This document shows positions 23,233 to 53,910 of a DNA stretch of 64,000 nt, piece by piece. Under the pieces are notes generated by a model. The model saw nothing but the letters and a program-made list of their open reading frames with translations, was not told where the DNA came from and searched no databases. The stretch comes from Buxus sempervirens (Eukaryota; Streptophyta; Magnoliopsida; Buxales; Buxaceae), in the NCBI GenBank assembly GCA_947561395.2, contig OX387185.1:39504602-39568601 (forward strand), in the 5' to 3' direction. Within the stretch, counting starts at the first letter, position 1. Every line of letters starts with the position of its first letter. The translations under genes and the position numbers were made by a program.

Positions 23233-24158
23233 CAGTAAGTACTGGCTGTGGCATCACGGGAGGTTATATAAATGGTTTCGGATTCTGCTCTAAATCAGTT
23301 GCACTGCAATGCAGCTTGGCTCTTTTTTCATTTTTCTTTTAGTTGGGAATTTTGTTGTTAATCCAATTTTGTTTGTACTTTACACAGTAACTAAAGTTCT
23401 AAACTGATTGTAACCCTTCTGTGTATGTTATTAAGATTTTGTTCTTCAAAGGGAACTCTGATGGAATGCCGTTGTAATAAAATGTAGGAAATGCACCGTA
23501 TCATTAGCAGTTTTAAGGTTAATTATTTTGCAATTTCTTTGGCTTTTCTCAGTCACAGCTAATGTCAGCTCAAACAAAGCATATAAACATTTGTGGCACT
23601 TCTTAGGACAGGATGGGCAGAGCAGATTCATGAAGTTTACATTATCTAGAGGGAGAACACCTACTTTAAGCAAATCCAGATTGAGTCTGACAAATCTTAA
23701 ATCAGCTCGTTCATTGCGTATCACAATCTCAAACAAATGTCGGTTAAAATGCATCACTTGGAAAAACTATCACTAAAATAAGAACGTTTAAAAGAATAAT
23801 CACATCATATACAACAAGATTTAAGATTTCCTTCCCACCAGGCATTTGCATCCCATCAGAGCAAGCAAGAAAACCTAGAGATACAGGTGTACATTACATT
23901 CTGATTTACAGCAAGTTGGGTACACAATCTGGTGACAAGAAAAGCAAGCTAACTGACAAAACCAAGCACACCCGCGCGGCGTCATACGTGTGAAAATGAG
24001 AGAACATGCACATTTGAGAGATCTCTCCCATGGAGGCTACCAATTGCTGTCTTGAATTAATTGGATTTCCCTCCTACAAGCAAAAGACTGTCCTACCTTT
24101 CAGGGTGCCTGTACCATAATTTCGTCTCTGCTATCCAATATTAATTCATTCAGATGGT
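23233..24158. other. Convergent 3' region between ENOD93 and the kinase gene
   Basis: Contains the presumed 3' UTRs of both genes. Open frames of 82 and 103 codons overlap on opposite strands at 23446-23776, but neither has a recognisable domain, so I do not call a gene. Confidence 0.5.
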
Positions 24159-41900
<17,742 letters not shown>

Positions 41901-42417
41901 TATCAATTACTGCCAACCTACACGCAGGCACCAGAAATAAGACCTTGTAATGTCTGTAACACAAGCAAAAAGGAATAAACCATAATTCAAAGACCCCAAA
42001 CCGAGCTAAAGTAAATCAGTATCTCACTTCTCTTGCTCTCCCCATATTCAAAAAAAAAAAAAAAGCTACAAAAACGAACTCAACCACACATTTTTCCCCT
42101 CCACTAGAAACCAAACAAAAACCAAAATCCCGTAAGTTGCCAAGAAACCCCCAAATCACTCGCTCTTCACACGCCCTGACAGATGTATCTGCATTCCACA
42201 GAAAATAAACAACAAAACGAATCCGCAAATACCACGATCCCGAAAACCAGACCAAAAAACCCTAGAAACTAGAAAATTGCACCGCGAAGAAGAATGGCGA
42301 ACTAAAACCCTAGTTTTGAAAGCCAGAACTAGAAGAATCAAACTTAAAACACGACATTGATCCTGTAAACAAAAGGAAAATATTAGAGAAGTGAGAGAGA
42401 AACCTCGAAACACTTAC

Positions 42418-42550
42418 AGTAACAGATCGAACAAGAGGAGTATTAGAACGGAGACTAGAAACATCTACGAGCTTTTCGCAGGTTTTCCCGTCGCGTCTGG
42501 AATCCGTCGCCATCGAAACCAAAAGGAACGACATCAATACCGATACCATC
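42418..42550 (-). other. Probable 5' UTR exon of the kinase gene with uORF
   Basis: A donor ACT/GTAAGT on the minus strand lies at 42418/42417, and a plausible acceptor (GTTACAG) ends at about 41954, which would remove most of the leader. The exon has an ATG at 42513 opening MATDSRRDGK, which reads to the donor without a stop, so a uORF is likely. The transcription start was not determined. Confidence 0.5.
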
Positions 42551-43954
42551 AGAGGCTCGCCCTTTCCCCCTTTTTTCCTTCGTTTTTTATTCGTTAATAT
42601 TTTTTATATTTTAGATACATTTTTATATTTTTAGGCCTGTGTTACTCAGAATCTCCGACCGAAAGCAGAGCCAACTGCCAAGTAGAAAAAATATAATATA
42701 TATAGATTTTATTGACAATATATAATATTATAATGTTAACATATTATATTATAAAATTAATTAAATCGATATGGGGCTCTCGAGCTCTGCACGTTGGCCT
42801 GCTGCCTGCCTTCGTCCTTGGGTGTCTGGTTTCTTGCCAGTTCTTAATTTACTCAAATACCCTCGTGTTTCGTATATGAGATAGTTCTACCGTGAGGATA
42901 ATATAGGGAAAGGCATTCAACTTTTCACCCCCTCACACTTGAAATGGTTGAATTGCCAGGCAGGCAAATTAGCATAAGACCATTTATAGCTTGAGTGAGA
43001 TGCTCCTTTGTAGAGCATATCAAAATTCAAATTAAGGTTTTCCAATAAGAGGAATCCTTTTATATTTTTAAGTATAAATTTTAAAGCCGTTAGATACTCC
43101 ACATGACAACATCTCATTCAAGCTGTAAAATCCACTACAATCAAATGCCGCAAACAATTTCACATTGATGTGATTTGTGACTTGGATTTTACATGTGGAA
43201 AAATTTTATTAATATTGAGTGAATAAGAGATAACTCATGTAAAATTAAATATATTACGCAAACCATTACTCTTTGCAGTGAGATATACTCATACACACAA
43301 TTAGGGTGCATCACATTACAACAAAATGATTCATCTTTTGCATTTACTTTTTAGGGATAATACATTTGCATATCATGGTATTAGCCTTTAGTGTTTGGTT
43401 TTTTCCTTTTTTCCTTTTATTTGGTAAAGCAAAAAGACATGTGATAGGAGACTATAGAACTAATTTGTACCCAAGACTTCATTTTCCAACTTTACAAGGA
43501 TGGATATCATCCATACTATTATACAAAAGAAATGAAATTTGGCTCAACATTTAGTTTGTTATTATGCCTTGATCCTTGAAATCTTAAGATACTTCACCAT
43601 CTCTTAACTACTCATTATGCTTATGCCTTTTAACGCCTATTCCAATAAAATGTCCTTTAAAAGTGTTAAAAACTATTATATCCCTTTAATAATTACCAGT
43701 AACTAATTTCTTTATATATAAAGTATATACAAGTGCTACAGTGCACCCACTAGTACCACAATACTTGTAACGTTTTGTGCCTTAAAAATATACCATATGA
43801 TCATCCCAACGTCTATCCAATGCCTCGTCTTCCAAAATACATTAAAATGTATTTCATCTTCCAAAAACAATTCATTTTTTTCTTTTGAAAAATAGCATAC
43901 CTTTTCAAACTCTCGTGCAATATCATTTAAAAAAAATCAAAATTAAGTGATGCA

Positions 43955-44090
43955 TCACCATTAATATCACCACTTATACCATCATCTCCACAGCCACCCA
44001 TGAGCATATTATCACCCTCGTCATCACTGTCACCACTACCACCACCAACACTACCACCCCCATCACCACAACCACCCAGCCCTCAACATC
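43955..44090 (+). repeat. CAC/CCA-rich trinucleotide block
   Basis: Irregular run of CAC, CAT and ACC triplets (ATCACCACTTATACC, CACCACTACCACCACC). It is low-complexity; C-rich on the plus strand. Confidence 0.8.
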
Positions 44091-44649
44091 ATTTTCCATT
44101 ACTACCTAATAAGGTACTAAGATTTAGTTGTAAAATCTACACTACTATTAAAAGCACGAACTAACTTAACTGTTTTTTATTTTTAAATACCTAAAATATC
44201 TTTTCTTATAATCTTTAATTTCACATATTCATCTATTTGAATTAGATGTGTATCAATAAATTAATAAGAGACTTCAATTAATTAAACAAGATAGAGACAT
44301 CAACTAACTGAACAAGATAGACATCAATTAGATGTTTACTTATATTATTATATGTTAATAAAATAAAAATAGATAAAAATCACTATTATTTACATGATAA
44401 TTCCCAATTTAGCTAACTAAAGAATTTAATTAAACAATATAAACATTCATTGTTAATTAAATAATATAAAATTTAGTGACTAAACATAAGCATAGTTTCT
44501 TATATGTTTCAAAATTAATTATTACAGATTACAATGTAATGTAATAATTATTAATTCATGATTCATAATAATAATTTCATACATTTACTAATAGTTTTAC
44601 AATATATAATTTCAAGGTTATCTTTTTCTTTTCCTTTTTTTTTTTTTTA

Positions 44650-44910
44650 CTATTGAGGCGTTGGGATGGTTGTGGTGGTGGTTGTGGAGGTGGTGATGGT
44701 GGTGGTGGAGGTGAAGGTGGTTGTGATTGTGGTGGGGTGATAGTAGATGTGGTTGTGGTGGTGGACGTGGTAGTGACAATGGAGTTGAAGGCAACAATGG
44801 TGGTGTGGTGGTGGTGGTGGTTGTGGAATTGGTGGTGGTGATAGTGATGATGGTTGTGGTGGTGGAGGTGGTAGTAGTGATTGTTGTTGTGGAGCTTGAG
44901 ATTGATTTAA
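44650..44910 (+). repeat. GGT/GTGG-rich trinucleotide block
   Basis: About 260 bases of GGTGGT, GTTGTG and GATGGT words, G-rich on the plus strand and so complementary in composition to 43955-44090. Frames of 80-107 codons through it (Gly/Val or Pro/His/Thr only) are low-complexity and not called as genes. Confidence 0.9.
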
Positions 44911-45441
44911 ATACACTAGTGGTGGCATGTGCATATTGCATGTCCTCAACCCATAACAGTTAATAATTGTAAGCAGGAGTTTAAATTTGAAAATGGAAAG
45001 AGTTGGTTATAGTTTGGGATTGTTTTATGTGTGGAGACTGATATTTCGGAAAAATATGGAGGACCAGAGTAATATTGGGATTTTTCTTATTTGAAAAAAA
45101 GGAACTGTTTCCAAAAACGTTACAAGCACCATTTTTAATTTCTTGTTTTGATTCTCAATTAAATCTCTTATAGATGAGAGATTTAAATTGCGTCGAGTTG
45201 ACCCCAACGGACACAAGGCAAACGACCTGGACCTAGAGTTCGCAACACGCGCACAACGGGGGAGAGTGAACGTCTGTGCGCCGCCATGCGCCGCAAGAAC
45301 GCACCAGGGCCGCAGGGGCACAATCTTGTCAGGCTTCAGCGCACTAGGACCAACAGCTGATAATATTTCAATTTCTTCGGTTTTTAAGGTGCCTTTGAAG
45401 AAAGGAGAGAGGGCTGTCCCTTCAAATTTCGTCAAAGAGAA

Positions 45442-48400
45442 ATGGAGAAGATCCCGAGATCGTTCATGGTCGCCATTTTGATCTTGTGTTGTGGAAGCCA
45501 TGTGAGATCGGATGCGTCTGATCATCGATACAAAGCTGGAGATCAAGTTCCTCTCTACGCCAACAAGGTCGGCCCGTTTCGCAATCCCAGGTAAATCTGC
45601 CATTAGTTCGACTTATTCATCGCTCGATCCGCCTTCCCCCTTTTTGAGCCCGATCTTTGTTGGATATGTTGTTCTTTAGGAAGGAGTTCTAGGGTTTTGG
45701 ATGATTTGGACCGGGGTTGTTGATTATGTCGTTTTTTCACAATAACTTCTGACTCGTTGGCTTGAATTGTGTATTTATTTTGGGTACTGAATCTCGGTCT
45801 ATTATTTATTTAAAAAAAAAATTTCTGAGATTGGAAAGTTTGATAATGTTGGAAGTAAAATTTATTTTTTGGGCAACTGAATCTAATTCCGGAGGGTGTG
45901 AAACGATTTAGTTGATTTTTGCTACTTTGGTGATGAAGTTTGTGATTTTTCTGGGGGATTTCAGATTGTCTAATTCTGTTAAATGAACTTTTCTTTTATG
46001 TGGTTGATTTCAGTGAAACATACCGGTATTTCGACCTTCCATTCTGTTTGCCAGGTTTGCATCTTAGTCACTTGAATTTACATGTCTAACTGTGCAATCT
46101 AAGCTGGATTTTATTATATAATTGGATCTCTATTGCAGCTGATTTGAAAGAGAAAACCGAAGCTCTTGGTGAAGTATTAAATGGGGATCGTTTAGTTAGT
46201 GCTCCCTACAAGCTCGATTTCTTAGTTGAGAAAGACACTGAACTTGTGTGTAAAAAGAAGCTAACGAGAGAAGAAGTTGCTCAGTTCCGAAATGCAGTTA
46301 CAAAGGACTACTACTTTCAGATGTATTATGATGACTTGCCTATCTGGGGTTTCATTGGGAAGGTTGACAAGGAAGGCAAAACTGACCCTGGCGAGTACAA
46401 GTATTTCCTTTATAAGCACATTCATTTCGATATCCTTTACAACAAGGATCGTGTGATTGAGATCATCGTTCTAACGGATTCTAATGCCTTGGCGGACCTC
46501 ACTGAGGACAAGGAAGTTGAGGTGGAGTTCTTGTATACTGTGAAGTGGAGAGAAACAAACACTCCATTTGAGAAGAGAATGGAGAAGTACTTACAATCTT
46601 CTTCATTGAAACGTCACTTGGAAATACAGGGGTTTTCAATAATAAATTCTTGCGTGATAGTTCTCCTTCTAACTGGGTTTCTTGCCATGATTCTAATGCG
46701 AGCCCTTGAGAATGATTTTGTGAAGTAAGAAATATATATCTTTAGTAGTATTCTGAATAGAAAAATATCTATATGAATGTCAAAGTTTCTATTGTTTATT
46801 TATTATTTATTTGTTTATTTGTTTGGATCTGTAAAGGTATGCACATGATGAGGAGTCAGCTGAAGACCAAGAAGAGACTGGATGGAAGTACATCCATGGT
46901 GATGTATTCAGGTATCCAAAACACAAATCTTTATTTGCTGCAGCCCTTGGTTCTGGCACCCAGCTGTTCACTCTGTAAGTATATTGTTCATTTTTACCTC
47001 TCTATTTTTTTTTCTTACTCAAGTCTCTCTCTATTTTTTTTTCTTGCTCAAGTCTTGACTTGGCAAATTTCTCATATTTAGTAGTTAACCAACTGATTAA
47101 CTTTGTTGTCATGCATGTAATTTCAGTGCGGTGTTCATTTTTATTCTTGCGCTAGTTGGTGTATTTTATCCTTACAATCGGGGAGCTCTATTCACTGCAT
47201 TGGTGGTCATATACGCATTAACATCTGGGATTTCGGGCTATACGGCAACCTCTTTCTATTGCCAGCTGGAAGGAACTAATTGGGTACGTGTGTAAGGGTT
47301 CATTCTGCAGGGATTTATATTTAAACTTAATGTTCCTCAAATTGAAAATCTGCTGAGCTAATAGCATTTTCAACTTCTGGTTTGATAGGTGAGAAATCTG
47401 TTGTTGACGGGATGCCTTTTTTGCGGGCCTCTGTTCCTCACATTTTGCTTTCTTAATACTGTCGCAATTGCTTATAGTGCTACTGCAGCTCTTCCATTTG
47501 GCACGATTGTGGTGATAGCTCTTATATGGGCATTAGTATCATCACCTTTGCTTGTTTTGGGCGGGATAGCTGGAAAGAATAGCAAATCTGAGTTCCAAGC
47601 TCCTTGCCGCACCACAAAGTATCCTAGAGATATTCCACCATTACCTTTGTACCGGAGGACTCTTCCTCAAATGGCAATGGCAGGGTTTCTACCATTCAGT
47701 GCTATCTATATTGAGCTATATTACATATTTGCTAGTGTATGGGGTCACAGGATTTATACAATATACAGCATCCTGTTTATTGTCTTCATTATTCTCCTGG
47801 TTGTCACCGCTTTCATTACTGTAGCGTTGACATATTTCCAACTAGCTGCTGAAGACCATGAATGGTGGTGGAGGTATGCAGTTATGCACGTGCTTTATGA
47901 TCATAGTTTCCTTACTGCCCACTGTAGTATTGTACCCTGGAAGACAAATTGCCTTAGATCTGGTTCACTTTGTTGCCTTTGCTTCCTTCCGTTCCATTCT
48001 CTCTCTCTCTTTTCTCGCACTATATCTCTTTCTCTCATTCCGACTCTCACTTAAATGGCAACCCATTTGCAAGATGCAAAGTCTGATAACGCATTTGGGT
48101 TTATTCATTTTTATTTATAAGTTATCCTGGTGTTAATGCTTACATGTTGCACTTTAGCTTTCTACACTGCATAGAAACATATTTAGGATCTCCAATTATA
48201 TCTAATTAAGTTGTAGTCAAATTTTTTGAACATTCATTTAATTAATTTGTATGAATGTGAATGCATCTGAAAATTGGGTTGACATTATATTTTATCCTTG
48301 TCAAAGCATGAGCTTGATGCAAATCATGGTTTAAATATGATAAATATATCAGTCATTGCTTTTGATGTTGTGATGATGGTCATATTTGTCCTCAGTTACT

Positions 48401-51400
48401 TACTGGTTACCTGTCTAATTTCAGTAACGACATATATGCACTTAAGAAATCTTAGGTTCAATTCCTTATAGAACTTAATTGCTAATACATATATGTTTTT
48501 GTTTACAATGTCAGTTTTGTGACATTGTAGTGGCATTTTTACTGTATATATGGTTATGATTTAGATTAAGAACTTGAAAACATTTGACTGGTGGAACATT
48601 GCTAATTTGAAAATATGTCATAGAGCCGTAGAGGAAAGCAGTGAATCCAAATGTTTTGAAATAAATTTGATAGAAAGTTCGTAGTGCAATTTTAGTAAGG
48701 CATGCATAATGCATATGTATGAAGTGCTAATTAAGATTGGTGTGACAATAGGCTAAATTCAAAAATATATTGTATAGGGTAGCAGAGAACTTGAATATTT
48801 CAAAATAAGTTTGATAAAAGTGCACCGGTGAAACTTAAGTACAGATTTACATAAGGACGAAGTGCTAGTTTAGATTGATGTCCATTAGATGCCATGGTCG
48901 ATATTTAGTTGGATTAGATAAATTCACTTTGACATGAGGGAACATTGGAAGGGAATGTTGCCCCATAAAAGTGTCTCAAGCAGATTCAGGCTGTGGTTGA
49001 TGATACCAATCAAAGTAATAATTATATCAAGACTCACTGATGGCAAGATTAAGGACACGATGAAAAATTGCTGTATGAGATAGTATTTAGGAGGTGCCTC
49101 ATAATCGACAGATGGTCTGTTATGTCTAGTTTTGATTGCACCAATAGGTTAATTTTTTACTGGTTCACATCTTTATAAGGAAAGAGGGACAACTGATGAG
49201 GATAAATGTAGAAGGAAGCTTGCCATTTCCTATCTGGGCATTCCTTTGGGGATGAGCCCATCTTGGTTTGGTATTCTCTCATGGAATTCATGCAGCAGAA
49301 GATGCCAATTTGGAAGAAATAGATACCATCCAAAAGGACGCAATTTGAACATTATTAAGTATCTACTGGGTAGTGTTTCCATATATTGGTTCTTTATCTT
49401 GAAGATTCTAGATTCAGCATCTGATAGAATCGAGAGGCTACAAAAGGATTTGTGGGGGATGTGGAGTAGAAGGTGAATACAAATATTATATAGTTAATTG
49501 CAACTTGGAGTGTAAACCATTGGACATGAGTTGATTGCGCTTAAGGCCTTTGTAAATGTCAATAACTCTGTCATGAAAGTGGCTTTGGAGGTTTAGTAAA
49601 GGAGAGGAACATCCTAAAAGAGGGAATGTTGGAGCATGATACGGGGTTGAACTAGGTGAGTGGGTACCTTCTACTTGTTGGGGAAGACGGGCTGTTGGTT
49701 CATAGAGAGCTATTGTTTGCTTTAAGTAGTTTATGAATCTTGATTGGGGATGCTTCAGTGATCAAATATAGTAAGATGCATGGTGTGACAATGCATTTTG
49801 GAGCAACAATTCACAGATTTATATATGGCAGTCAGTAACAAGTAGGCTTGAATAGGAGTCTTCACGAGCATGAATTTTTTTTGGAGGATCTCTTTAATGC
49901 AAACACTTTTTGATTGGTAATTGGATTCAATGGCATCCTCTTATCTCTCCTAATTCACACATGGTGGGAGATGAGGTGATTCTATGAAATGATTATCTGA
50001 GATTATAGTATTTGGATTTTTTCAGTTCCTTATTTCTATCCTCACTTAAATAAGGTAGATTATATCTTTTTGACAGCCTTCCTTGATATGTCATGCCGGA
50101 ATCCTCGATCTCATAATTTGATATGTTTGCAAAGTATTGAATTACCAATTCCTTGTAATGAAAATTCCTTGCATTATAATAAGTATAATAAAATCCTTGA
50201 AATCATACCAATAAACGTAAAGTAAACAATTAGAGAAAACTTCTCAATAAGTCGTAGGACAAACCCCAAAATATTGACAATAAATAACAATAACATCCAT
50301 AATTTAAAATACCATAATAATAAAACCTAATTAATGCTCATCAACTCACTGTACTCTGAACAAGTCCTCAGATTCCGGTCTTGTTGCATGCATTTAAGTT
50401 GGGATTTCGACGTAAATAACAATAACATGAAAAATTAATGCTCATAAAACCTAAATAACAATAAGTTGGGATTTCAACGTAAATACCATAATAATAAAAC
50501 CTAATTAATGCTCATAAAACCTAAATAACAATAGCATGAAAAATATTTTTGTTGGTGTAAGTTGAGCTCACAACCTAGTAAGAAGTGTTACCATATTGCT
50601 TACGACTAATACATAATAATTCTTTACCATATGAATCCAAGTTTAACAATTAAACATGATACATGCATTTAAGGTGTGTGTTAAAGCATATCCGAAATTA
50701 TTTAAAAGCTAAGAAAATTAAATAAAATAGTGAAATTCATTACTACATAAAATATTCAAAGGAATATACGTGTATAAGTTTTTGGCATGTTATGTTATGC
50801 ATGGCATTATTCTATGGCATGCTATAGCAGCTAATGGCATGCTATGAGCCTGTTATGGCATGTTGACTGCTTTTTCTTTCTTTCTTTACTTTTTTTTTTG
50901 GTGTGGAATGTGACTCAATATTGGCATGCTTATGGCATACCGAACATGAGGTTATTACATACCTAATTTGACCTATAATAGTACATCGAAATCCCATCTT
51001 TTTGAGGGCATGAATAATACTTTTTTTATTGGATGCTGAATCCAATTGTGGCAAGCTGAACTTATCCATTTGGCGTTTTGAAATGCTATTTAAGAAAAGT
51101 GGTAATTCTGTTATTTATGTCTTGATAACACATGGACGTCGAATTTGTTTGGCATGATGAACTCTAGATTTGCAGAATGTTCACCTCTAAAATTTTATTA
51201 GGTGTTTGCTAATCTTTTTACTCAATTTTAAGTATCTAAGTCTTTAATTATTCATTATACTACAAGTATTATTACCCAATTTAATCATCAATATATATAT
51301 CTGTGTGTGGAGCGCATGTGTGTGACAAGCATCCAACCTCATTTTGTTTGGGGATTCAAACACAAGGAATGACAACTCAATATAGAGAAAGTCACCCTTC

Positions 51401-53131
51401 ACGAGCAATACTAGACTAAGACATAAGTTTGTAGTACTTTTTACCTTCTGATAACTATTATGATGTGAGAATTGTGATGGATGGCATCGAAGATCGAGTG
51501 ATTTCCTAAAACCGAAGTTGTGATGATGATGGCGAGGAATTGGTATAAGGCTTGGACTGATGTTTTTTATTGTTTTGTCAATTTATAATGGGTGTGTAAA
51601 AATATGCATGTGTATTTATTTTCGTATGGATAATATGTACTCCTCATAGTGGCTTGTCATTTTATTTGAACTGCCATAGTATATAAATGCGTCAGTACTT
51701 GTGCTGTCGGCTCACTTTCTGCAAGTAGCTGGCAATATATTTTTTTTCTCCATTAAGAGATTATATGCTGGTTCAAATCCAGCTTGGCCCAATAATTTGG
51801 AGATTAATTTGAGAATTATGAGGTATTTTGGTGTTATGATTTTGTCATTCAGTTTGGTATTGATAACAACAAAGATATAATGATAGTTTTATGAATTTAG
51901 TAACATAACCTAGCCTTGGGCTTTCTATCCAAAATCGGAATTCTGTGAACAGGTGGATTTTTGTCATATCTGCTCATTAGAACTTAGTTATATACCCTGA
52001 GAAGATTCTCATTCAAGGTTTACCACTTTGCGTCGATCGAAATTTTGCCAGCTGCCACTGGCAAAATTTTGCCGACATGTCAACGACATTCGCATCAACT
52101 GTCAACTCTCTCTCATTTTTCCTTGAAATGATTAGATTACTTTTCAATAATAACTCATTCATTCTATTCATTGGATAGAAATTCCAGGCCAGGAATATTG
52201 GATTTACTAGCAGCATTGTTATGACAACCTATTACTGACTGACCTGATAATTTGGACTCATCTCATCTGACCAGTATCTTAGATTGAGTAATAAGCTTTT
52301 GTGATGAGAGATCCGTATCGTCCTCTAGTGGTCCAAGCCTCAATGGATGGATCTGAGGAACTTTGCTTTGAGGTGAATTGAGGAGTAGGTTAAGGAAATT
52401 TTGGTACAGACTTTGAGATGCACATTCCTGAATGCTGTGGCATATGAAATGTTGATGAAGAAAGCATATTTGGCTTAAAAGCTTGGTAGGGCCTGCTTCA
52501 TCCTGTGATTTTTCTTCTGGATTTCTGGATACTGGATAACTAGGGAAACATTGGCTAGCAGTTGGTCTGAATGGCTTGTAAATGTCCAATGCAATTCACT
52601 GAAGCGTTTGATATGCATGATTTGTTTATTTGATATCTTTTACTAAATATTTATGGAGTATTGGATAAACTCAAATCAATTTTATAAGCTGCTAGGACTC
52701 TCTTATAAACTTTATTTACTTTGGGATTGGCTCATTGCTACCGATGTGCATGTATATATATATATGGTCGTTAGTTAGTTATTTGTTTGGTGAATCATGT
52801 TCCATGAATTTGGTGTTTGAAACTATTTATTATCCTCATTGGGAAAGACTGATTTTGATGGCACTTCTATTCACCTATTGCATGGTCCATCTTCGTGCTG
52901 GTTTGTCACAGGTCTTTCCTTTGTGGTGGATCAACTGGTTTATTTATCTACGGCTATTGCTTGTATTACTACCATGCCCGATCAGATATGTCTGGTTTCA
53001 TGCAAACCTCATTCTTTTTTGGGTACATGGCTTGCATCTGTTATGGTTTCTTTCTCATGCTTGGGACTGTGGGTTTCCGCGCCTCTCTGCTCTTTATCCG
53101 TCACATATACCGGTCCATCAAGTGTGAGTAA
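45442..53131 (+). CDS. TMN: Transmembrane nine (TM9SF/nonaspanin) protein (7 exons)
   Basis: Exons: 45442-45590, 46014-46054, 46139-46724, 46837-46974, 47127-47283, 47389-47873, 52912-53131; 1776 nt, 591 residues. All junctions are GT-AG and phases agree. A signal peptide (about residues 1-24) is followed by a luminal domain starting HRYKAGDQVPLYANKVGPF, a first membrane helix at about 229-250 and eight more helices in the C-terminal half, including the NPN-type region of the family (here EGTNWVRNL) and a hydrophobic tail. The protein ends SIKCE, giving the C-terminal K-x-E signal that binds COPI and keeps TMN proteins in the Golgi (established for the Arabidopsis family). Length is typical of the short plant TMN group. 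The likely role is membrane protein sorting in Golgi and endosomes. Intron 6 is 5.0 kb and LINE-bearing; the others are short. Divergent from the kinase gene. Confidence 0.95.
49224..50020 (+). mobile_element. LINE ORF2 relic in TMN intron 6
   Basis: Frameshifted plus-strand matches to the C-terminal RT region of plant L1 elements: YLGIPLG near 49230, PKGRNLNIIKYLLGS and DRIERLQKDLWG at 49320-49460, KWLWRFSKGEEHP near 49578-49615, then GVELGEWVPSTCWG near 49640-49680. Several stops and frame changes show it is dead. Confidence 0.7.
50220..50570. repeat. Local imperfect repeats, TMN intron 6
   Basis: The phrases CCATAATAATAAAACCTAAT, TTAATGCTCATAAAACCTAA and AAGTTGGGATTTCRACGTAA each occur two or three times, indicating a small decayed tandem duplication of about 80-130 bases. 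Confidence 0.6.
50785..50945. repeat. TGGCATG-motif cluster, TMN intron 6
   Basis: TGGCATG or GGCATGYTAT occurs about eight times within 160 bases (50785-50870 and 50920-50940). No coding potential. Confidence 0.6.
52040..52069. repeat. Perfect 12-bp hairpin, TMN intron 6
   Basis: AAATTTTGCCAG, a six-base loop (CTGCCA) and the exact complement CTGGCAAAATTT. It probably belongs to a small decayed MITE; no function is claimed. Confidence 0.7.
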
Positions 53132-53910
53132 TAGTTTGGTTGCCTACTCCAAGTCGTCAGGTACGTTCCTTCTCTTTGCATCATATAGATTCCTATACAG
53201 AATTTTTTTTAGGAGGTGGTGGTTGAGAGGGCCTCTTATCTCGGAAAGCAGAAGCAGAGTTCGATATGACATCATGTTTTCCAGAAGTGGGTTCAAGTTT
53301 TATGCAGCACTGATACATGAGGGGTATTATCAGATCATGATTTGGGCATGTTTATCTGTAATCCAATCTGACACTGGGGGCAAAGTCCTTGGGAAGGAGT
53401 TTGTATCATTACATGGACTGTTCTCCCTGGAAAACAAATTTTCTTGCTTGTTACATGAATCTGTACTATGTTTAAGGCAAATTCATTTTCTCTCATTCAT
53501 AGCTATGAATCATCCAAGAAGCAAATCCCTTCTGGCCATATTTACTGAAGTTATTTTAGACGTCCGTGTGATGGTTCTACAACAGATAAGAAGGTGGTTG
53601 GGGCTAATTTTACCTTTTACAGGTAAGAGTGCTAATTTTTAATCAATCAGAACTCCACTCGTTCAGGGCTTTCCTAGGTAACTTTTAACAATTAGAAAAA
53701 TCATAACCTTTTCACATTTCTGATTTAGAGCCAAAACCATTGCAAAAAGACAGATAAGATGGTTTTACCAATAGGTTATTTTACAGTTTGGTTGACATCA
53801 GTTTGGTTTACATGGTGTATCAATAGACGGGCTTGCAATCCTCAAGAGACAACCCATACAGGAGAAGCACATTCAACTGAAGAATATCAGTCAATTCAAA
53901 TGCATTTTCT
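53132..53910. other. Downstream region of TMN, no gene seen
   Basis: Presumed TMN 3' UTR and spacer up to the duplication boundary at 53911. Long open frames overlapping exon 7 in other frames have no domain. Confidence 0.6.

Larger units (their letters stand above)
42551..45441. other. Divergent intergenic region between the kinase and TMN genes
   Basis: AT-rich, no gene. It must contain both promoters. Two trinucleotide-rich blocks (43955-44090 and 44650-44910) are listed separately. At 44275-44330 a short phrase (AACAAGATAGA, ACATCAACTAA) is repeated in tandem. Confidence 0.6.

Noticed and set aside
23446-23776. Overlapping open frames on both strands after the ENOD93 stop
   Set aside because: No recognisable domain; lies in the convergent 3' UTR zone, and the two frames overlap each other.
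44618-44949. Open frames of 99-107 codons rich in Thr, Pro and His (minus) and Gly/Val (plus)
   Set aside because: Pure products of the GGT/CCA repeat block with no domain or splice context.
45025-45603. 192-codon minus-strand frame over the TMN start
   Set aside because: Antisense shadow of TMN exon 1 and its leader; no domain.
52839-53642. 267-codon plus-strand frame over TMN exon 7
   Set aside because: It is a different frame from the TMN exon, which has clear family sequence and the KCE end; the rest shows no domain.
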